Below are positions 51,192-59,272 of a stretch of DNA of 64,000 nt, in pieces. Within the stretch, counting starts at the first letter, position 1. Every line of letters starts with the position of its first letter. Below the pieces are notes generated by a model. The model searched no databases. It worked only from the letters and a program-made list of their open reading frames with translations, and was not told the origin of the DNA. The stretch comes from Kineococcus gynurae (lineage in GTDB: Bacteria; Actinomycetota; Actinomycetes; Actinomycetales; Kineococcaceae), in NCBI RefSeq assembly GCF_050871315.1, contig NZ_JBJLRE010000011.1; one strand, 5' to 3'. Made by a program: the position numbers and the translations under genes.

Positions 51192-52387
51192 CGGTGGTCG
51201 TCGTCGAGGAGAGCGGCCGCCGCGCGGTCGGTCTTGCCCGCCGGGGTCCGGGGCAGCCGCGCGACGAACGACCAGCGTCGCGGCCGGGCGGGGGCGGAGA
51301 GCTCCCGGGCCGCCGCGTCCAGCCGGCGACGCAGGTCCGCCCGGCCCTTCGTCGTGGTCGCCGCGGTCTCCACCACGGCGACGAGGACGGCGCCCAGGTC
51401 CGGGTGCGGACGACCGTGGACCACCACGCCGAGCACCCCTTCCACCTCCCCGAGCACCGCCTCGACGTCGGCCGTCAGGACGGTCCAACCACCGGTGGTC
51501 ACCGCCGTCGCGTCCCGCCCGGTCAGGTGCAGGCGACCATCGACCCAGCGACCACCGTCCCCGACGCCGGCCCAGACCCGTCCGTCGGCGTCGACGGTCT
51601 CGGTCAGGGGACCCTCCGGGCCGGGCATCCCCGGAGCGCCCCCGGGCAGGTAACCCCGGGCGCGGAAGGCCGAGCAGACCTCGACCCGTCCGTCGCGGAC
51701 CCGCACCTCGGCCCCGGGGAACGGTGCGAAGCCCGCGACCGGGGGGACCGTCCGGGTATCGCGGTAGGCCACGAAGGAGAGTTCGGCGGCGCCGTAGTAC
51801 TCGACCACGTCGACCCCGAGCTCCCCGGCCCGGCGCACCAGCGTCGGCGGACAGGTGTCCCCGGCGACGACGGCGACCCGCAGCGCGGGCATCCGACCGG
51901 CCGCGCGGGCCTCCAGGGCGGCGCGCAGCGCGGAGGGGACGCCGTGCAGGACGGTCGCCCGGGCCGGCGGGGCCGCGGTCCCGCCGGCGAACCCGACGAC
52001 CTCGGTCCCGCAGTGCTCGGCGTGCCAGGCCGCCTGCAGGGACAGGGTCGAGGTCGGCGGGCCGGGCACCCAGACCTCGTCGGTGGGTCGCAGCCCGAGC
52101 AGGGTCGCGAGGGCCGGCGCGGAGGCGACCCAGGACGCCCGGTCGCGGACCACCGCACGGGGGTTGCCGGTGGTCCCCCCGGTCAGCAGCACGGCGTCGC
52201 CGGGGCGGACCCGTCCCTCGCGGGTGGCCCGGCGCACCCGGTCGAGCAGGTCCTGCTGCCAGGACGCCGGCCGGGTGGGGTCGGTGACGACGACGACGCG
52301 TTCCCCGCCGAACCCCGCCAGGAACCCCTCGAGCACGGCCCGGGCGGGTCCGGCGAGGACGAGCGGCTCGGGCGGGGCGTCGGTCAC
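51188..52387 (-). CDS. AMP-dependent acyl-CoA ligase-like protein in the biotin operon
   Basis: A 399-residue adenylating enzyme, shorter than usual CoA ligases (about 500-550), mainly by loss at the N terminus. AVLLTGGTTGNPRAVVRD is the ATP loop, VDVVEYYGAAELSFVAYRD the adenine-binding motif, and TGRDATAVTTGGWTVLTADV and PRTPAGKTDRAA carry the C-terminal hinge and catalytic Lys. It corresponds in context to Bacillus yhfT. The substrate acid is unknown. The gene overlaps bioY and the thiolase gene by four bases each. Confidence 0.85.
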   Translation of the reverse strand: MTDAPPEPLVLAGPARAVLEGFLAGFGGERVVVVTDPTRPASWQQDLLDRVRRATREGRVRPGDAVLLTGGTTGNPRAVVRDRASWVASAPALATLLGLRPTDEVWVPGPPTSTLSLQAAWHAEHCGTEVVGFAGGTAAPPARATVLHGVPSALRAALEARAAGRMPALRVAVVAGDTCPPTLVRRAGELGVDVVEYYGAAELSFVAYRDTRTVPPVAGFAPFPGAEVRVRDGRVEVCSAFRARGYLPGGAPGMPGPEGPLTETVDADGRVWAGVGDGGRWVDGRLHLTGRDATAVTTGGWTVLTADVEAVLGEVEGVLGVVVHGRPHPDLGAVLVAVVETAATTTKGRADLRRRLDAAARELSAPARPRRWSFVARLPRTPAGKTDRAAAALLDDDHR

Positions 52388-52989
52388 GGGCGCAGCAGCG
52401 AGGGCTGGGCCCGCAGCACCCCCGCCGTCACGACGGCGGCGACGACGGACTTGAGCAGGTCACCCGGCAGGTAGGCCGCCGACTGGACCACCGCGGGCCA
52501 GAGCTGCCCGCCGAGGACGGCCGCGGAGACGGGCACCCCGACGGCGTAGACGAGGACGATGCCCCCGAGGACGTTGACGAGGATCCCCCAGCCCAGCGGG
52601 TAGCGGGGCAGGAAGCGGCGGGCCAGCACCCCGATCACCGCGGCGGCCAGCGGCCAGCACAGCAGGTAGCCGACGGAGGGTCCGGCGAACACGGCGAGCC
52701 CGCCGCGCCCGCCCGCGAGCAGCGGCAACCCGGCCGCGACCAGGACGAGCAGCACGCCGACCGCGGCGGCCCCGCGCCGCCAACCGAGCAGCGACCCGGC
52801 CAGCATGACCCCGAGGGTCTGGGCGGTGACGGGCACGGCGTTGCCCGGCAGGTACAGCGGCCCCGGCAGGCCGAGCGCGGCGATGAGTCCGGCGAACGCG
52901 GCGACGAGGGCCAGGTCGCGCGAGGTCCAGCGTCGCCGCGACGGGCGCTCGGAGGGGCGCGACGACGCGCTCGGAGGGGCGGTGCTCAT
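52384..52989 (-). CDS. bioY: BioY, biotin-binding S component of an ECF transporter
   Basis: A 201-residue membrane protein. After a basic N terminus come six hydrophobic segments with VPVTAQTLGVMLAGSLLGWR, FAGPSVGYLLCWPLAAAVIG and AAYLPGDLLKSVVAAVVTAG, the BioY signatures. BioY binds biotin and is powered by BioM and BioN, both in this operon. It is the first gene of the unit. The 122 bases upstream hold GC-rich dyads (CACCCGGGGCCCGGGTG) but no BirA- or BioQ-type site that I can recognise. Confidence 0.9.
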   Translation of the reverse strand: MSTAPPSASSRPSERPSRRRWTSRDLALVAAFAGLIAALGLPGPLYLPGNAVPVTAQTLGVMLAGSLLGWRRGAAAVGVLLVLVAAGLPLLAGGRGGLAVFAGPSVGYLLCWPLAAAVIGVLARRFLPRYPLGWGILVNVLGGIVLVYAVGVPVSAAVLGGQLWPAVVQSAAYLPGDLLKSVVAAVVTAGVLRAQPSLLRP

Positions 52990-53111
52990 GGGCGCAGACG
53001 GTACCGCCCCACCCGGGGCCCGGGTGCCGTCCGCACCGGGCCACCCGGACCGGGTCGCCCACGCCTCCGTGGAGGACGTCCGTGCTGGTCGGACGCCCGG
53101 GTCGCGTCCGG

Positions 53112-53654
53112 TCAGACGCGGTCGAACACGCCCCGCTGCCGCGGGATGCCCGCGGTGATGTCGACGGGCTGGGAGACCCGCAGCACCTCGGAGGGCACCT
53201 CCGCGACGTCGGCCCCCTGCAGGCTCGGCGGCAGCGGCGTGCGCGAGGTGTGCAGCAGCCGGGGTGAGCGGTGGCTGCCGCGGACGACGTCGTCGACCCG
53301 GACCGAGAGGGCCGGCAGGTCGCAGGCCTCGGCCAGCACCTGACGCAGGCGGGTCCGCTCGATCTCGACCCGCTCGCCCGCCAGCAGGCAGAGGGTCCAG
53401 TCGGAGGCGACGTGGGCCAGGGCGGCCTGGTGCGCCCGGTCACGGTCCTCGGCCCAGAAGCCGCTGACCACGGTGACCGCGGGATGGAGGGTGGCCTCGA
53501 ACGCCGGGGTCCCGGGGGCCAGGTGGTCCCCGGTGTCGTAGACGACGACCTCGTCGGCGACCTGCACCAGGCGGCGGACGTCGGCCTCGAGGGCGGGCGG
53601 CGTCGCGCCGTCGTGCAGGACGAGGCACGCGGCGATGCTCGGGCTGCTGGGCAT
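53112..53654 (-). CDS. Degenerate family 2 glycosyltransferase-like protein
   Basis: A 180-residue protein that resembles the N-terminal half of the family 2 glycosyltransferases at 60797-63738: ADEVVVYDTGDH matches their VVVYDTGST, VVSGFWAED their EGFWDDD, and ASDWTLCLLAGERVEI lines up with DWVLSVDADE. The metal-binding DxD is missing (LAGER), so catalysis is unlikely. ATG 53654 has AGGAG five bases upstream. It may be a decayed gene or a regulator; its codon use is still normal. Confidence 0.6.
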   Translation of the reverse strand: MPSSPSIAACLVLHDGATPPALEADVRRLVQVADEVVVYDTGDHLAPGTPAFEATLHPAVTVVSGFWAEDRDRAHQAALAHVASDWTLCLLAGERVEIERTRLRQVLAEACDLPALSVRVDDVVRGSHRSPRLLHTSRTPLPPSLQGADVAEVPSEVLRVSQPVDITAGIPRQRGVFDRV

Positions 53655-53975
53655 GGTCACTCCTGACGGGTCGTCCGGGTCTGCGGTTCTCGGTGCGGTC
53701 GGCGGTCGTGCGTGCGGTCGGCGGGTCGTGGCGGTCGCGTGTGCGGTGCATCACGAGCATCGGACGGGGCGGTCCGGGGGTTACGCGAGACACGAGGTCT
53801 TTACACAGCGTTGACGTCACCCCCCGTCGTCACCCTCTGAATGTTTCCGCATTCGGAGAGTCACAGGGGTCGATGACACGCCCTGTTCATGTTCGGCCGC
53901 CGTCCGGCCGGTCTGAGGGCTCGGCGGACCGGACCCGGACGCGTTCCCCCGCGGGCGACGGCGACCGTACGCGGC
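53655..53975. other. Intergenic region between the subtilase and glycosyltransferase-like genes
   Basis: About 320 bases without a supportable gene. CTGAATG-TTTCCG-CATTCGG (around 53837-53856) is a dyad that could be a terminator for the subtilase or an operator. The relatively AT-rich stretch GAGGTCTTTACACAGCGTTG (53790-53810) is a likely promoter position for the downstream minus-strand gene. 53695-53750 is rich in GGTCGGCGG-type repeats. Confidence 0.4.
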
Positions 53976-56957
53976 TCACACCCGCAGACCCCCGCAGGCG
54001 CTCTCGCAGCCGCTCGTCCGCCAGAGCGCACCGTCGGCCCGCAGCGCCGCCGGCAGGTCGTCGCGACGGACCAGCCGCAGGCCACCGGGCCCGACGGTCG
54101 TGGTCGGCCGGGCCGTCGGGCCCGGGGCCGGTACGGAGGGGTCCTGGGCGCCCGGGTTCTGCGGGCCCGGGTTCTGCGCGCTGGGGTTCTGCGCGCCGGG
54201 GTTCTGCGCGCCGGGGACCGGGTTCCCGGGCGCGGCGGGACCCGCCCCCGGGCCCGCCGCCGGGGCGACGTAGGTCAACGCCGCGGGGAGCACGCTGCTG
54301 CTCAGGTCGGGCGCGAAGATCGTCACGTCGTAGGCCCCGGGGACGCGGGCCGGGACCTGGACCACGAGCCGGTCCGGGGCGGCGGAGACGATCCGGGCGG
54401 GCGCCGTGTCCCCGACCCGCACGGCACGGACGCCGTCCAGGTCGGACCCGGTCACGACCACCTGGCCGCCCGTGGTGGACACCGTCGAGGGCGCCAGCGA
54501 GGTCACCCGGAACCGGCCCACCCCGCCGAAGGTCGTCCGGGTGGGTGCGGGAGCCGGGCCCGTCGCCGGACCGCTCGCCGGACCGGTCGGACGGGTCGAC
54601 GGGGTCGCGGGGTTGGCTGCGCCGGCGGACGGGTTCGGGGACCCGGCCGGCGGGTTCAGCGGTGCCGGGTTCGCGGGTGCCGGGTTCGCGGGTGCCGGGT
54701 TCGCGGGTGCCGGGTTCGCGGGTGCCGGGTTCGCGGGTGCCGGGTTCGCGGGTGCCGGGTTCGCGGGTGCCGGGTTCGCGGGTGCCGGGTTCGCGGGTGC
54801 GGGGTTCGTCGGAACCGGGTTCGTGGGTACCGGATTCACCGGCGCCGGGGAACCCGTCGACGGTCGAGAACCACCCGGGGCCGAGACGCCCGGACCTGGA
54901 CCACCTCCCGGGGTCGTCGGCGCCGGTGCCCCCGGGGTGGGGGCGGATCCGCCCGGCGTCGAGGGTGCCGGCGAGGGTGCAGGGGTGGTCGAGGGAACCG
55001 GGGCGGGGGTCGGGACGGGCGTCGCGGTGGGCTCGGTCACGACGAGCGGGACCCACCGCGCCGCGCCGAGATCGTTCCCGTCGCGTTGCAGGCGTGTCCC
55101 GAGCGCGAAACCCCCCACCGGCAGGGCGAACCCGAGCCCGACCCGGGCCGTCCCGAACGAGCTGCGGCGTCCGAGGTCGACCGAGAACTCCCCCCGGTCG
55201 TCGGTCGTGGTCGTGACCCCGTCGACGGTCACCGGGACCCCGGCGGCGGCCCACAGGTCCCCGTCCTGCTCGGTGACCAGCGTGCCCCGCAGGGCGTAGG
55301 CGCCGGCACCCGCCCCGCTGCCCAGGCTGACGACCGGGAACTGCCCGTCGGCGGGCACGGTTCCCGCCCCCGAGAACGACCAGCTGACCGCGTCGGTCCC
55401 CAGGGCGGCGAGCGACAACCGGCCGCCGCTGACCGAGCGTCCGGCGAAGGCGGGGACTTTCGTCGTGCCCGCGAGGAGGGCGGCCTTGATCTCGGCCGCG
55501 GTCCAGCCACGGTGCGCGGCTCGGTACAGGGCCACGGCGGCCGCGACGTGCGGGGCCGCGTCCGAGGTGCCGCTCCACACCGTGTAACCGCCGGCGCGTT
55601 CCGGGGCCACGGTGAGTTCTCCCGGGGCGAAGAGATCGACGGTCCGGGACCCGTAGGCGCTGTGCGCGGCCACCGTGTCGGCCGAGGTGGAGGACCCCAC
55701 CGCGACGATCGCCGGTTCGGTGAGGCTCGCGGGGTAGGTGGGTCGCGCGTCGCGGTCGGCGGAGTCGTTGCCGGCCGAGGCGACGACCAGCACCCCCTTG
55801 CTGCCCGCGTAGGCGACGGCCGAGCGGAACAGGTCGGTGACGCCGCCGGCTCCGAAGGAGCAGTTGACGACGTCGGCCCCGTTGTCCACCGCGTAACGGA
55901 TGGCCTGCGCCGCCAGGTTCATGTCCAGCGTGGAACCGCCGCCGACGGCGAGCGGCATGATCGTCGCCTCCGGGGCGACCCCGGCCGAGCCGCGACCGTT
56001 GTCGGCACGGGCCGCGATCGTGCCCGACACCATGACGCCGTGCGCGTTGAACCCGGCGTTGTCGACCGCCGGGGAGTTCGCGTAGAAGTTCCAACCGTGG
56101 CAGTCGCCGGCCTTGCCGTTGCCGTCGCTGTCGACGCTGTTGCAGGGCTGGTCGGGGTTCGTCCAGAGCGCCCCCTGGAGGTCCTCGTGACCGCTGGCGA
56201 AGCCCGTGTCGATCACCGCGACCACCGTTCCGGCCCCGCGTCCGCTCCCCCACCCGTCGGGGGCGGCGACGTCGGCGCCGACGACCGCCCGCCCGTCGTA
56301 GGCGTTGCGACCGGTGTTGCGCAGGTTCCACCCGTAGCGGCCGAACAGCGGGTCACCCGGGTCGGCGGCGCCGTCCAGCGTCGCCTGCAGGCTGGGCCGC
56401 ACCGCGCCGACACCGGGCACCGCGGTCAGCGCGGCGGAGCCGGTGGACGTGGCCACGAGCAGGGTCCCGTCGGTCAGTGGTTGCGCGCTGGCCACCCCGG
56501 GGACCGCCTCGAGGAGCCGACGCACCGGGTCGTCGACCGGGGCCGGGGCGAGCGGCGCACCCGGCAGCGAGACGCGGCGCGAGGACGCGTCGGTGACGTA
56601 CCAGGTCGCGTCGTCGTGACCCTCGAACTCCCCGCCCCGGCCGAGGTCGGCGTGGGCCAGGTCCAGGAGCGTCGGGTCCACCGCGGGCAGCGCGGGCCGG
56701 GCCCCGGCCCCCGCTCCGTCGTCGACGGTCACCACGAACCGGTCCAGCCCGTCGCCGGGACCGAGCCCGGCGGCCAGGGCCGGTCGGTCCTGACCCGGTC
56801 CGAGGACGGCCGCGACGGTGGCCGTCAGGACGAGGGCCGCGGCCAGACCGCCGGCGAGGAAGGTGCGCACGGGGTCGTGCTCGGCGGCGTCGGAGCCGGA
56901 CTGCAGTGCCGCGCCCGAGGATCGCTCCCCCGCCGCGCGAGCAGGCGACGGGCTCAC
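53976..56957 (-). CDS. Secreted subtilisin-like serine protease (S8) with Pro-rich repeats and IPT domain
   Basis: A 993-residue exported protease. A membrane/signal segment (FLAGGLAAALVLTATVAAVL) lies at residues 33-52. A propeptide-like region precedes the S8 domain with Asp250 (VVAVIDTGFA), His306 (NAHGVMVSGT) and Ser465 (WSGTSDAAPHVAA). A beta domain follows, then a Thr/Pro-rich stalk with nine exact NPAPA units, an IPT/TIG-like domain (VSTTGGQVVVTGSDLDGVRA), NPGAQ-type repeats and a C-terminal tail with two Cys. The stalk suggests spanning the wall. It starts four bases after the Fic gene stop, so they share an operon. Confidence 0.88.
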   Translation of the reverse strand: MSPSPARAAGERSSGAALQSGSDAAEHDPVRTFLAGGLAAALVLTATVAAVLGPGQDRPALAAGLGPGDGLDRFVVTVDDGAGAGARPALPAVDPTLLDLAHADLGRGGEFEGHDDATWYVTDASSRRVSLPGAPLAPAPVDDPVRRLLEAVPGVASAQPLTDGTLLVATSTGSAALTAVPGVGAVRPSLQATLDGAADPGDPLFGRYGWNLRNTGRNAYDGRAVVGADVAAPDGWGSGRGAGTVVAVIDTGFASGHEDLQGALWTNPDQPCNSVDSDGNGKAGDCHGWNFYANSPAVDNAGFNAHGVMVSGTIAARADNGRGSAGVAPEATIMPLAVGGGSTLDMNLAAQAIRYAVDNGADVVNCSFGAGGVTDLFRSAVAYAGSKGVLVVASAGNDSADRDARPTYPASLTEPAIVAVGSSTSADTVAAHSAYGSRTVDLFAPGELTVAPERAGGYTVWSGTSDAAPHVAAAVALYRAAHRGWTAAEIKAALLAGTTKVPAFAGRSVSGGRLSLAALGTDAVSWSFSGAGTVPADGQFPVVSLGSGAGAGAYALRGTLVTEQDGDLWAAAGVPVTVDGVTTTTDDRGEFSVDLGRRSSFGTARVGLGFALPVGGFALGTRLQRDGNDLGAARWVPLVVTEPTATPVPTPAPVPSTTPAPSPAPSTPGGSAPTPGAPAPTTPGGGPGPGVSAPGGSRPSTGSPAPVNPVPTNPVPTNPAPANPAPANPAPANPAPANPAPANPAPANPAPANPAPANPAPANPAPLNPPAGSPNPSAGAANPATPSTRPTGPASGPATGPAPAPTRTTFGGVGRFRVTSLAPSTVSTTGGQVVVTGSDLDGVRAVRVGDTAPARIVSAAPDRLVVQVPARVPGAYDVTIFAPDLSSSVLPAALTYVAPAAGPGAGPAAPGNPVPGAQNPGAQNPSAQNPGPQNPGAQDPSVPAPGPTARPTTTVGPGGLRLVRRDDLPAALRADGALWRTSGCESACGGLRV
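54661..54795. repeat. Nine perfect 15-bp tandem repeats inside the subtilase gene
   Basis: GGTGCCGGGTTCGCG repeats nine times without change from 54661 to 54795, followed by a diverged unit. On the coding strand each unit encodes NPAPA. Being a multiple of three, changes in copy number would keep frame. Confidence 0.95.
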
Positions 56958-56961
56958 CCGG

Positions 56962-58164
56962 TCAGGTCAACGGCGCCCGACGACCCGCCCGCCGGGCGAA
57001 CTCGTCGAGGGCGGAGGTGATCTCCGGGGCGTGCCAGCGCCGCCCGCGGCGCCGCCCGGAGAACTCGACCACGACCCCGGCCTCGGCCAGGGTGGCCAGC
57101 GCCTTGGCCGCGTTCGCCGGGGTCACGCCGACCGCGCGGACGACGGCGTCGACGTCGAGCACCGGCTGCCGGAAGAGCAGGTCCACGACCGCCCAGGCCG
57201 CGGCCCCCTCCCGCGCCCGCACGACCGTGCCCCACCGGCGACGCACGTCGGCGAGGTCGGCGACCAGCCCCCGGCCGTGGGCCACGGCGTGCTCGGCCGC
57301 GGCCGCGAACCGCGCCACGATGGGTTCGGGGTCACCGCGTCGGTAGGCGCCCAGGGCGTCGACGTAGGCGTCGGTCTCGCGCAGCAGGCCGGCCGAGACG
57401 GGCACCACGACCCGGCGGGCCAGGCCGCGTCGCCGCAGCAGCGCGTGCACCAGGGCCCGACCGGTCCGGCCGTTGCCGTCGACGAAGGGGTGGATGGTCT
57501 CGAACTGCGCGTGGGCCACCGCGGCCTGCACCAGGACCGGCAGGTCGTCGCGGCGCAGGAACTCCATGAGGTCGGCGACGAGGTCGGGGACCAGCTCGGC
57601 GTGCGGGGGGACGAAGTCGGCCTGGTGCGGCCCGAACCCGCTGCCGCCCAACCAGACCTGCTCGGTCCGGAAGGTCCCGGCGTGGGCCGGTTCGGTCTCG
57701 TTCAGCAGCGCCGCGTGCATGTCCAGCACGGCCGCGACCCCGAGGTTCCCGGCCCGTTCCACGGCGGCCTCCATGGCCCGGACGTTGCCCAGGACCAGGC
57801 CGGCGTTGCGCGGCGCGCCCGTGGCGTCGATCGCGGCCAGCGCCAGCGCGCGGGCCCCGGAGGTGATGTTCTCGATCTGCGAGCTCGAGGCCGACTCCGA
57901 GCGCAGCAGCAGCGCCGAGAACGGCAGGGGTGTCCCGGCGTGCTCGGCGTCGAAGCGGGCGATCCCGACGGCCGCGTTCTCGGCCGCCCCCAGCAGGGGC
58001 ACCGGCAGCCGCGGTGACCGCGTGGCGATGCCGGGTGGGACGGCGCTGCGGTAGGGACCGCGGTGCGCCTCCCGCACCGCGCGCGAGACCAGCTCGGGCG
58101 GCACGCTCGAGCGCCACGGGTGCTCGGCCCACCCGACGGCGGGCCACGCCTCGTCCGAACTCAT
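56962..58164 (-). CDS. Fic family AMP-transferase with winged-helix C terminus
   Basis: A 400-residue Fic protein. The catalytic motif HPFVDGNGRTGR is complete at residues 225-236. An N-terminal inhibitory motif SxxxEN (residues 94-99, in SESASSSQIENI) matches class II Fic proteins, whose activity is held back by their own helix. The C-terminal 70 residues look like a winged helix (VLDVDAVVRAVGVTPANAAK then LATLAEAGVVVEFSGRRRG). Fic proteins mostly AMPylate partner proteins; the target is unknown. It precedes the subtilase gene in the same unit. Confidence 0.9.
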   Translation of the reverse strand: MSSDEAWPAVGWAEHPWRSSVPPELVSRAVREAHRGPYRSAVPPGIATRSPRLPVPLLGAAENAAVGIARFDAEHAGTPLPFSALLLRSESASSSQIENITSGARALALAAIDATGAPRNAGLVLGNVRAMEAAVERAGNLGVAAVLDMHAALLNETEPAHAGTFRTEQVWLGGSGFGPHQADFVPPHAELVPDLVADLMEFLRRDDLPVLVQAAVAHAQFETIHPFVDGNGRTGRALVHALLRRRGLARRVVVPVSAGLLRETDAYVDALGAYRRGDPEPIVARFAAAAEHAVAHGRGLVADLADVRRRWGTVVRAREGAAAWAVVDLLFRQPVLDVDAVVRAVGVTPANAAKALATLAEAGVVVEFSGRRRGRRWHAPEITSALDEFARRAGRRAPLT

Positions 58165-58251
58165 CCCCGGACCTTACTATCGTTTGCGGTCACAAACGAT
58201 GGCGCGGGTCGTCGCTGCTGTCGGTTGCCGCGCCGGGCGACCGGGGCTCTG

Positions 58252-58304
58252 CGGCACAGGGGGACCCTGCTCCCGATCATCGAGCACAAGGTCCCCCCGT
58301 GCCG
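58252..58304. repeat. 53-bp palindromic repeat, copy 2
   Basis: CGGCACAGGGGGACC at the left and GGTCCCCCCGTGCCG at the right, with CGAT-CATCG at the centre. Same length as copy 1 (22248-22300) with about six differences. It begins 8 bases beyond the stop of the FliT-like gene on the minus strand and probably terminates that unit. Confidence 0.8.
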
Positions 58305-58312
58305 GGACGGTG

Positions 58313-58699
58313 CTACAGGGCGAAGTCGACGAAGACCGGCCGGGCCTCCGCCTGGGCCATCTTGCGCAGGGCGTTGGACTGCGAGCGGGTCTGCACCATC
58401 GCTCGGGCGATGCGCTGCGACACGTCGAGCTGGCGCTGGTGCAGCGCCCGGGCCCGGTCGAGGCAGTCGGCGGGGAGTTTCCCGGGGAGCTCGGGGGCCC
58501 GCCACACGGGCCGCGGGACCACGTCACCCCCGGCCGCCCCGGAGTGCAGCTGCCGGAGGAGCTCCTCGGCGGCCGTGACGTCGACCTCGAGCTCGTCCAG
58601 GGCGTCGTGCCAGGCACGCGAGAAACTCGCCGGGTCGTCCTCGGACGGGTGCGCGGCGGCGGAGCGGGGGCCCGAGACCGAGGTCTCGTGCGGGCTCAT
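58313..58699 (-). CDS. Small helical protein after fliS (FliT/FlgN-like position)
   Basis: A 128-residue protein with mainly helical, charged sequence (FSRAWHDALDELEVDVTAAE and ALHQRQLDVSQRIARAMVQT). Its ATG overlaps the fliS stop (ATGA). In many flagellates a FliT- or FlgN-type chaperone sits here, and the size and helical character fit. Sequence similarity to these is too weak for me to assign a name. The 53-bp palindrome follows directly. Confidence 0.6.
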   Translation of the reverse strand: MSPHETSVSGPRSAAAHPSEDDPASFSRAWHDALDELEVDVTAAEELLRQLHSGAAGGDVVPRPVWRAPELPGKLPADCLDRARALHQRQLDVSQRIARAMVQTRSQSNALRKMAQAEARPVFVDFAL

Positions 58700-59127
58700 G
58701 CCAGACCGCTCGCTCCCGCGCCGACCGAGGTCGCGCCCAGGTGCTCGACGGCGGCCTGCCGCCACGCGTCGGCGAGGGGTTCGACGACGAGGGAACGGGC
58801 GGCCTTGGTGCGCCCGGCGTCCCCGGTGATGTTGGCCTGGGCCAGCTCGTTCAGCAGCCAGGTGTAGAGGCTGGCGAGGTTCTTGCCGCCCTCCCACAGG
58901 TCGACCTTCAGGCTGGACTGCAGCTCCACCACGATGTCCTGGGCGTGCAGGAGGTTCGTGTGGGCGGTCTGCCGGTCGCCACCGGTCTGGGCCTGCTCGG
59001 CGCGCTGCAGGTCCTGCACGAGGCGGTCGTAGAGCATCACCAGCAGCGTGGCCGGACTGGCGGTGGCCAGGCCGTCGCTGAGGAAACGGTTGGCGAAACC
59101 GGGCCGGCCGTAGGACATGGCGGTCAT
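58696..59127 (-). CDS. fliS: FliS, flagellin export chaperone
   Basis: A 143-residue helical chaperone. RFLSDGLATASPATLLVMLY and DRLVQDLQRAEQAQ form the FliS N-terminal signature (the usual ATPxxLLxMLYD pattern). VELQSSLKVDLWEGGKNLAS and LYTWLLNELAQANI match the second conserved region. It binds the flagellin C terminus before export. GGAGG lies nine bases before the ATG. Confidence 0.92.
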   Translation of the reverse strand: MTAMSYGRPGFANRFLSDGLATASPATLLVMLYDRLVQDLQRAEQAQTGGDRQTAHTNLLHAQDIVVELQSSLKVDLWEGGKNLASLYTWLLNELAQANITGDAGRTKAARSLVVEPLADAWRQAAVEHLGATSVGAGASGLA

Positions 59128-59166
59128 GCGGAGGTCCTCCTGGAGGAACGCGGGCTCTTGGACTCT

Positions 59167-59174
59167 TCATCGGC
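59167..59174 (-). promoter_or_regulatory. Possible sigma-28 -10 element before fliS
   Basis: GCCGATGA on the minus strand 40 bases before fliS. The -35 position (CTCGGA or CCTCGG) is a poor match. The hairpin behind fliD makes a promoter here likely. Confidence 0.4.
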
Positions 59175-59228
59175 GCGAACGGGCCGGTTCCGAGGCGATC
59201 GGGGCACCGATGTCGGGTCGGGAACGAC

Positions 59229-59261
59229 GAAGGCCGCGACCCGGGACGGGACGCGGCCTTC
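59229..59261. terminator. Terminator of fliD
   Basis: GAAGGCCGCG (59229-59238) and CGCGGCCTTC (59252-59261) form a 10-bp stem with a 13-base loop, starting 11 bases past the fliD stop on the minus strand. Confidence 0.7.
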
Positions 59262-59272
59262 GACCATCGGAC

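Noticed and set aside
54661..54795. Regular short repeats that might be read as a CRISPR array
   Set aside because: Units of 15 bases abut without spacers and encode NPAPA in frame inside the subtilase gene.
53889..57020. Plus-strand open frame of about 1040 codons opposite the subtilase gene
   Set aside because: It is the antisense shadow of a GC-rich gene. The minus strand has a full S8 catalytic triad and sensible domains; the plus frame is Arg/Gly-rich with no recognisable domain.
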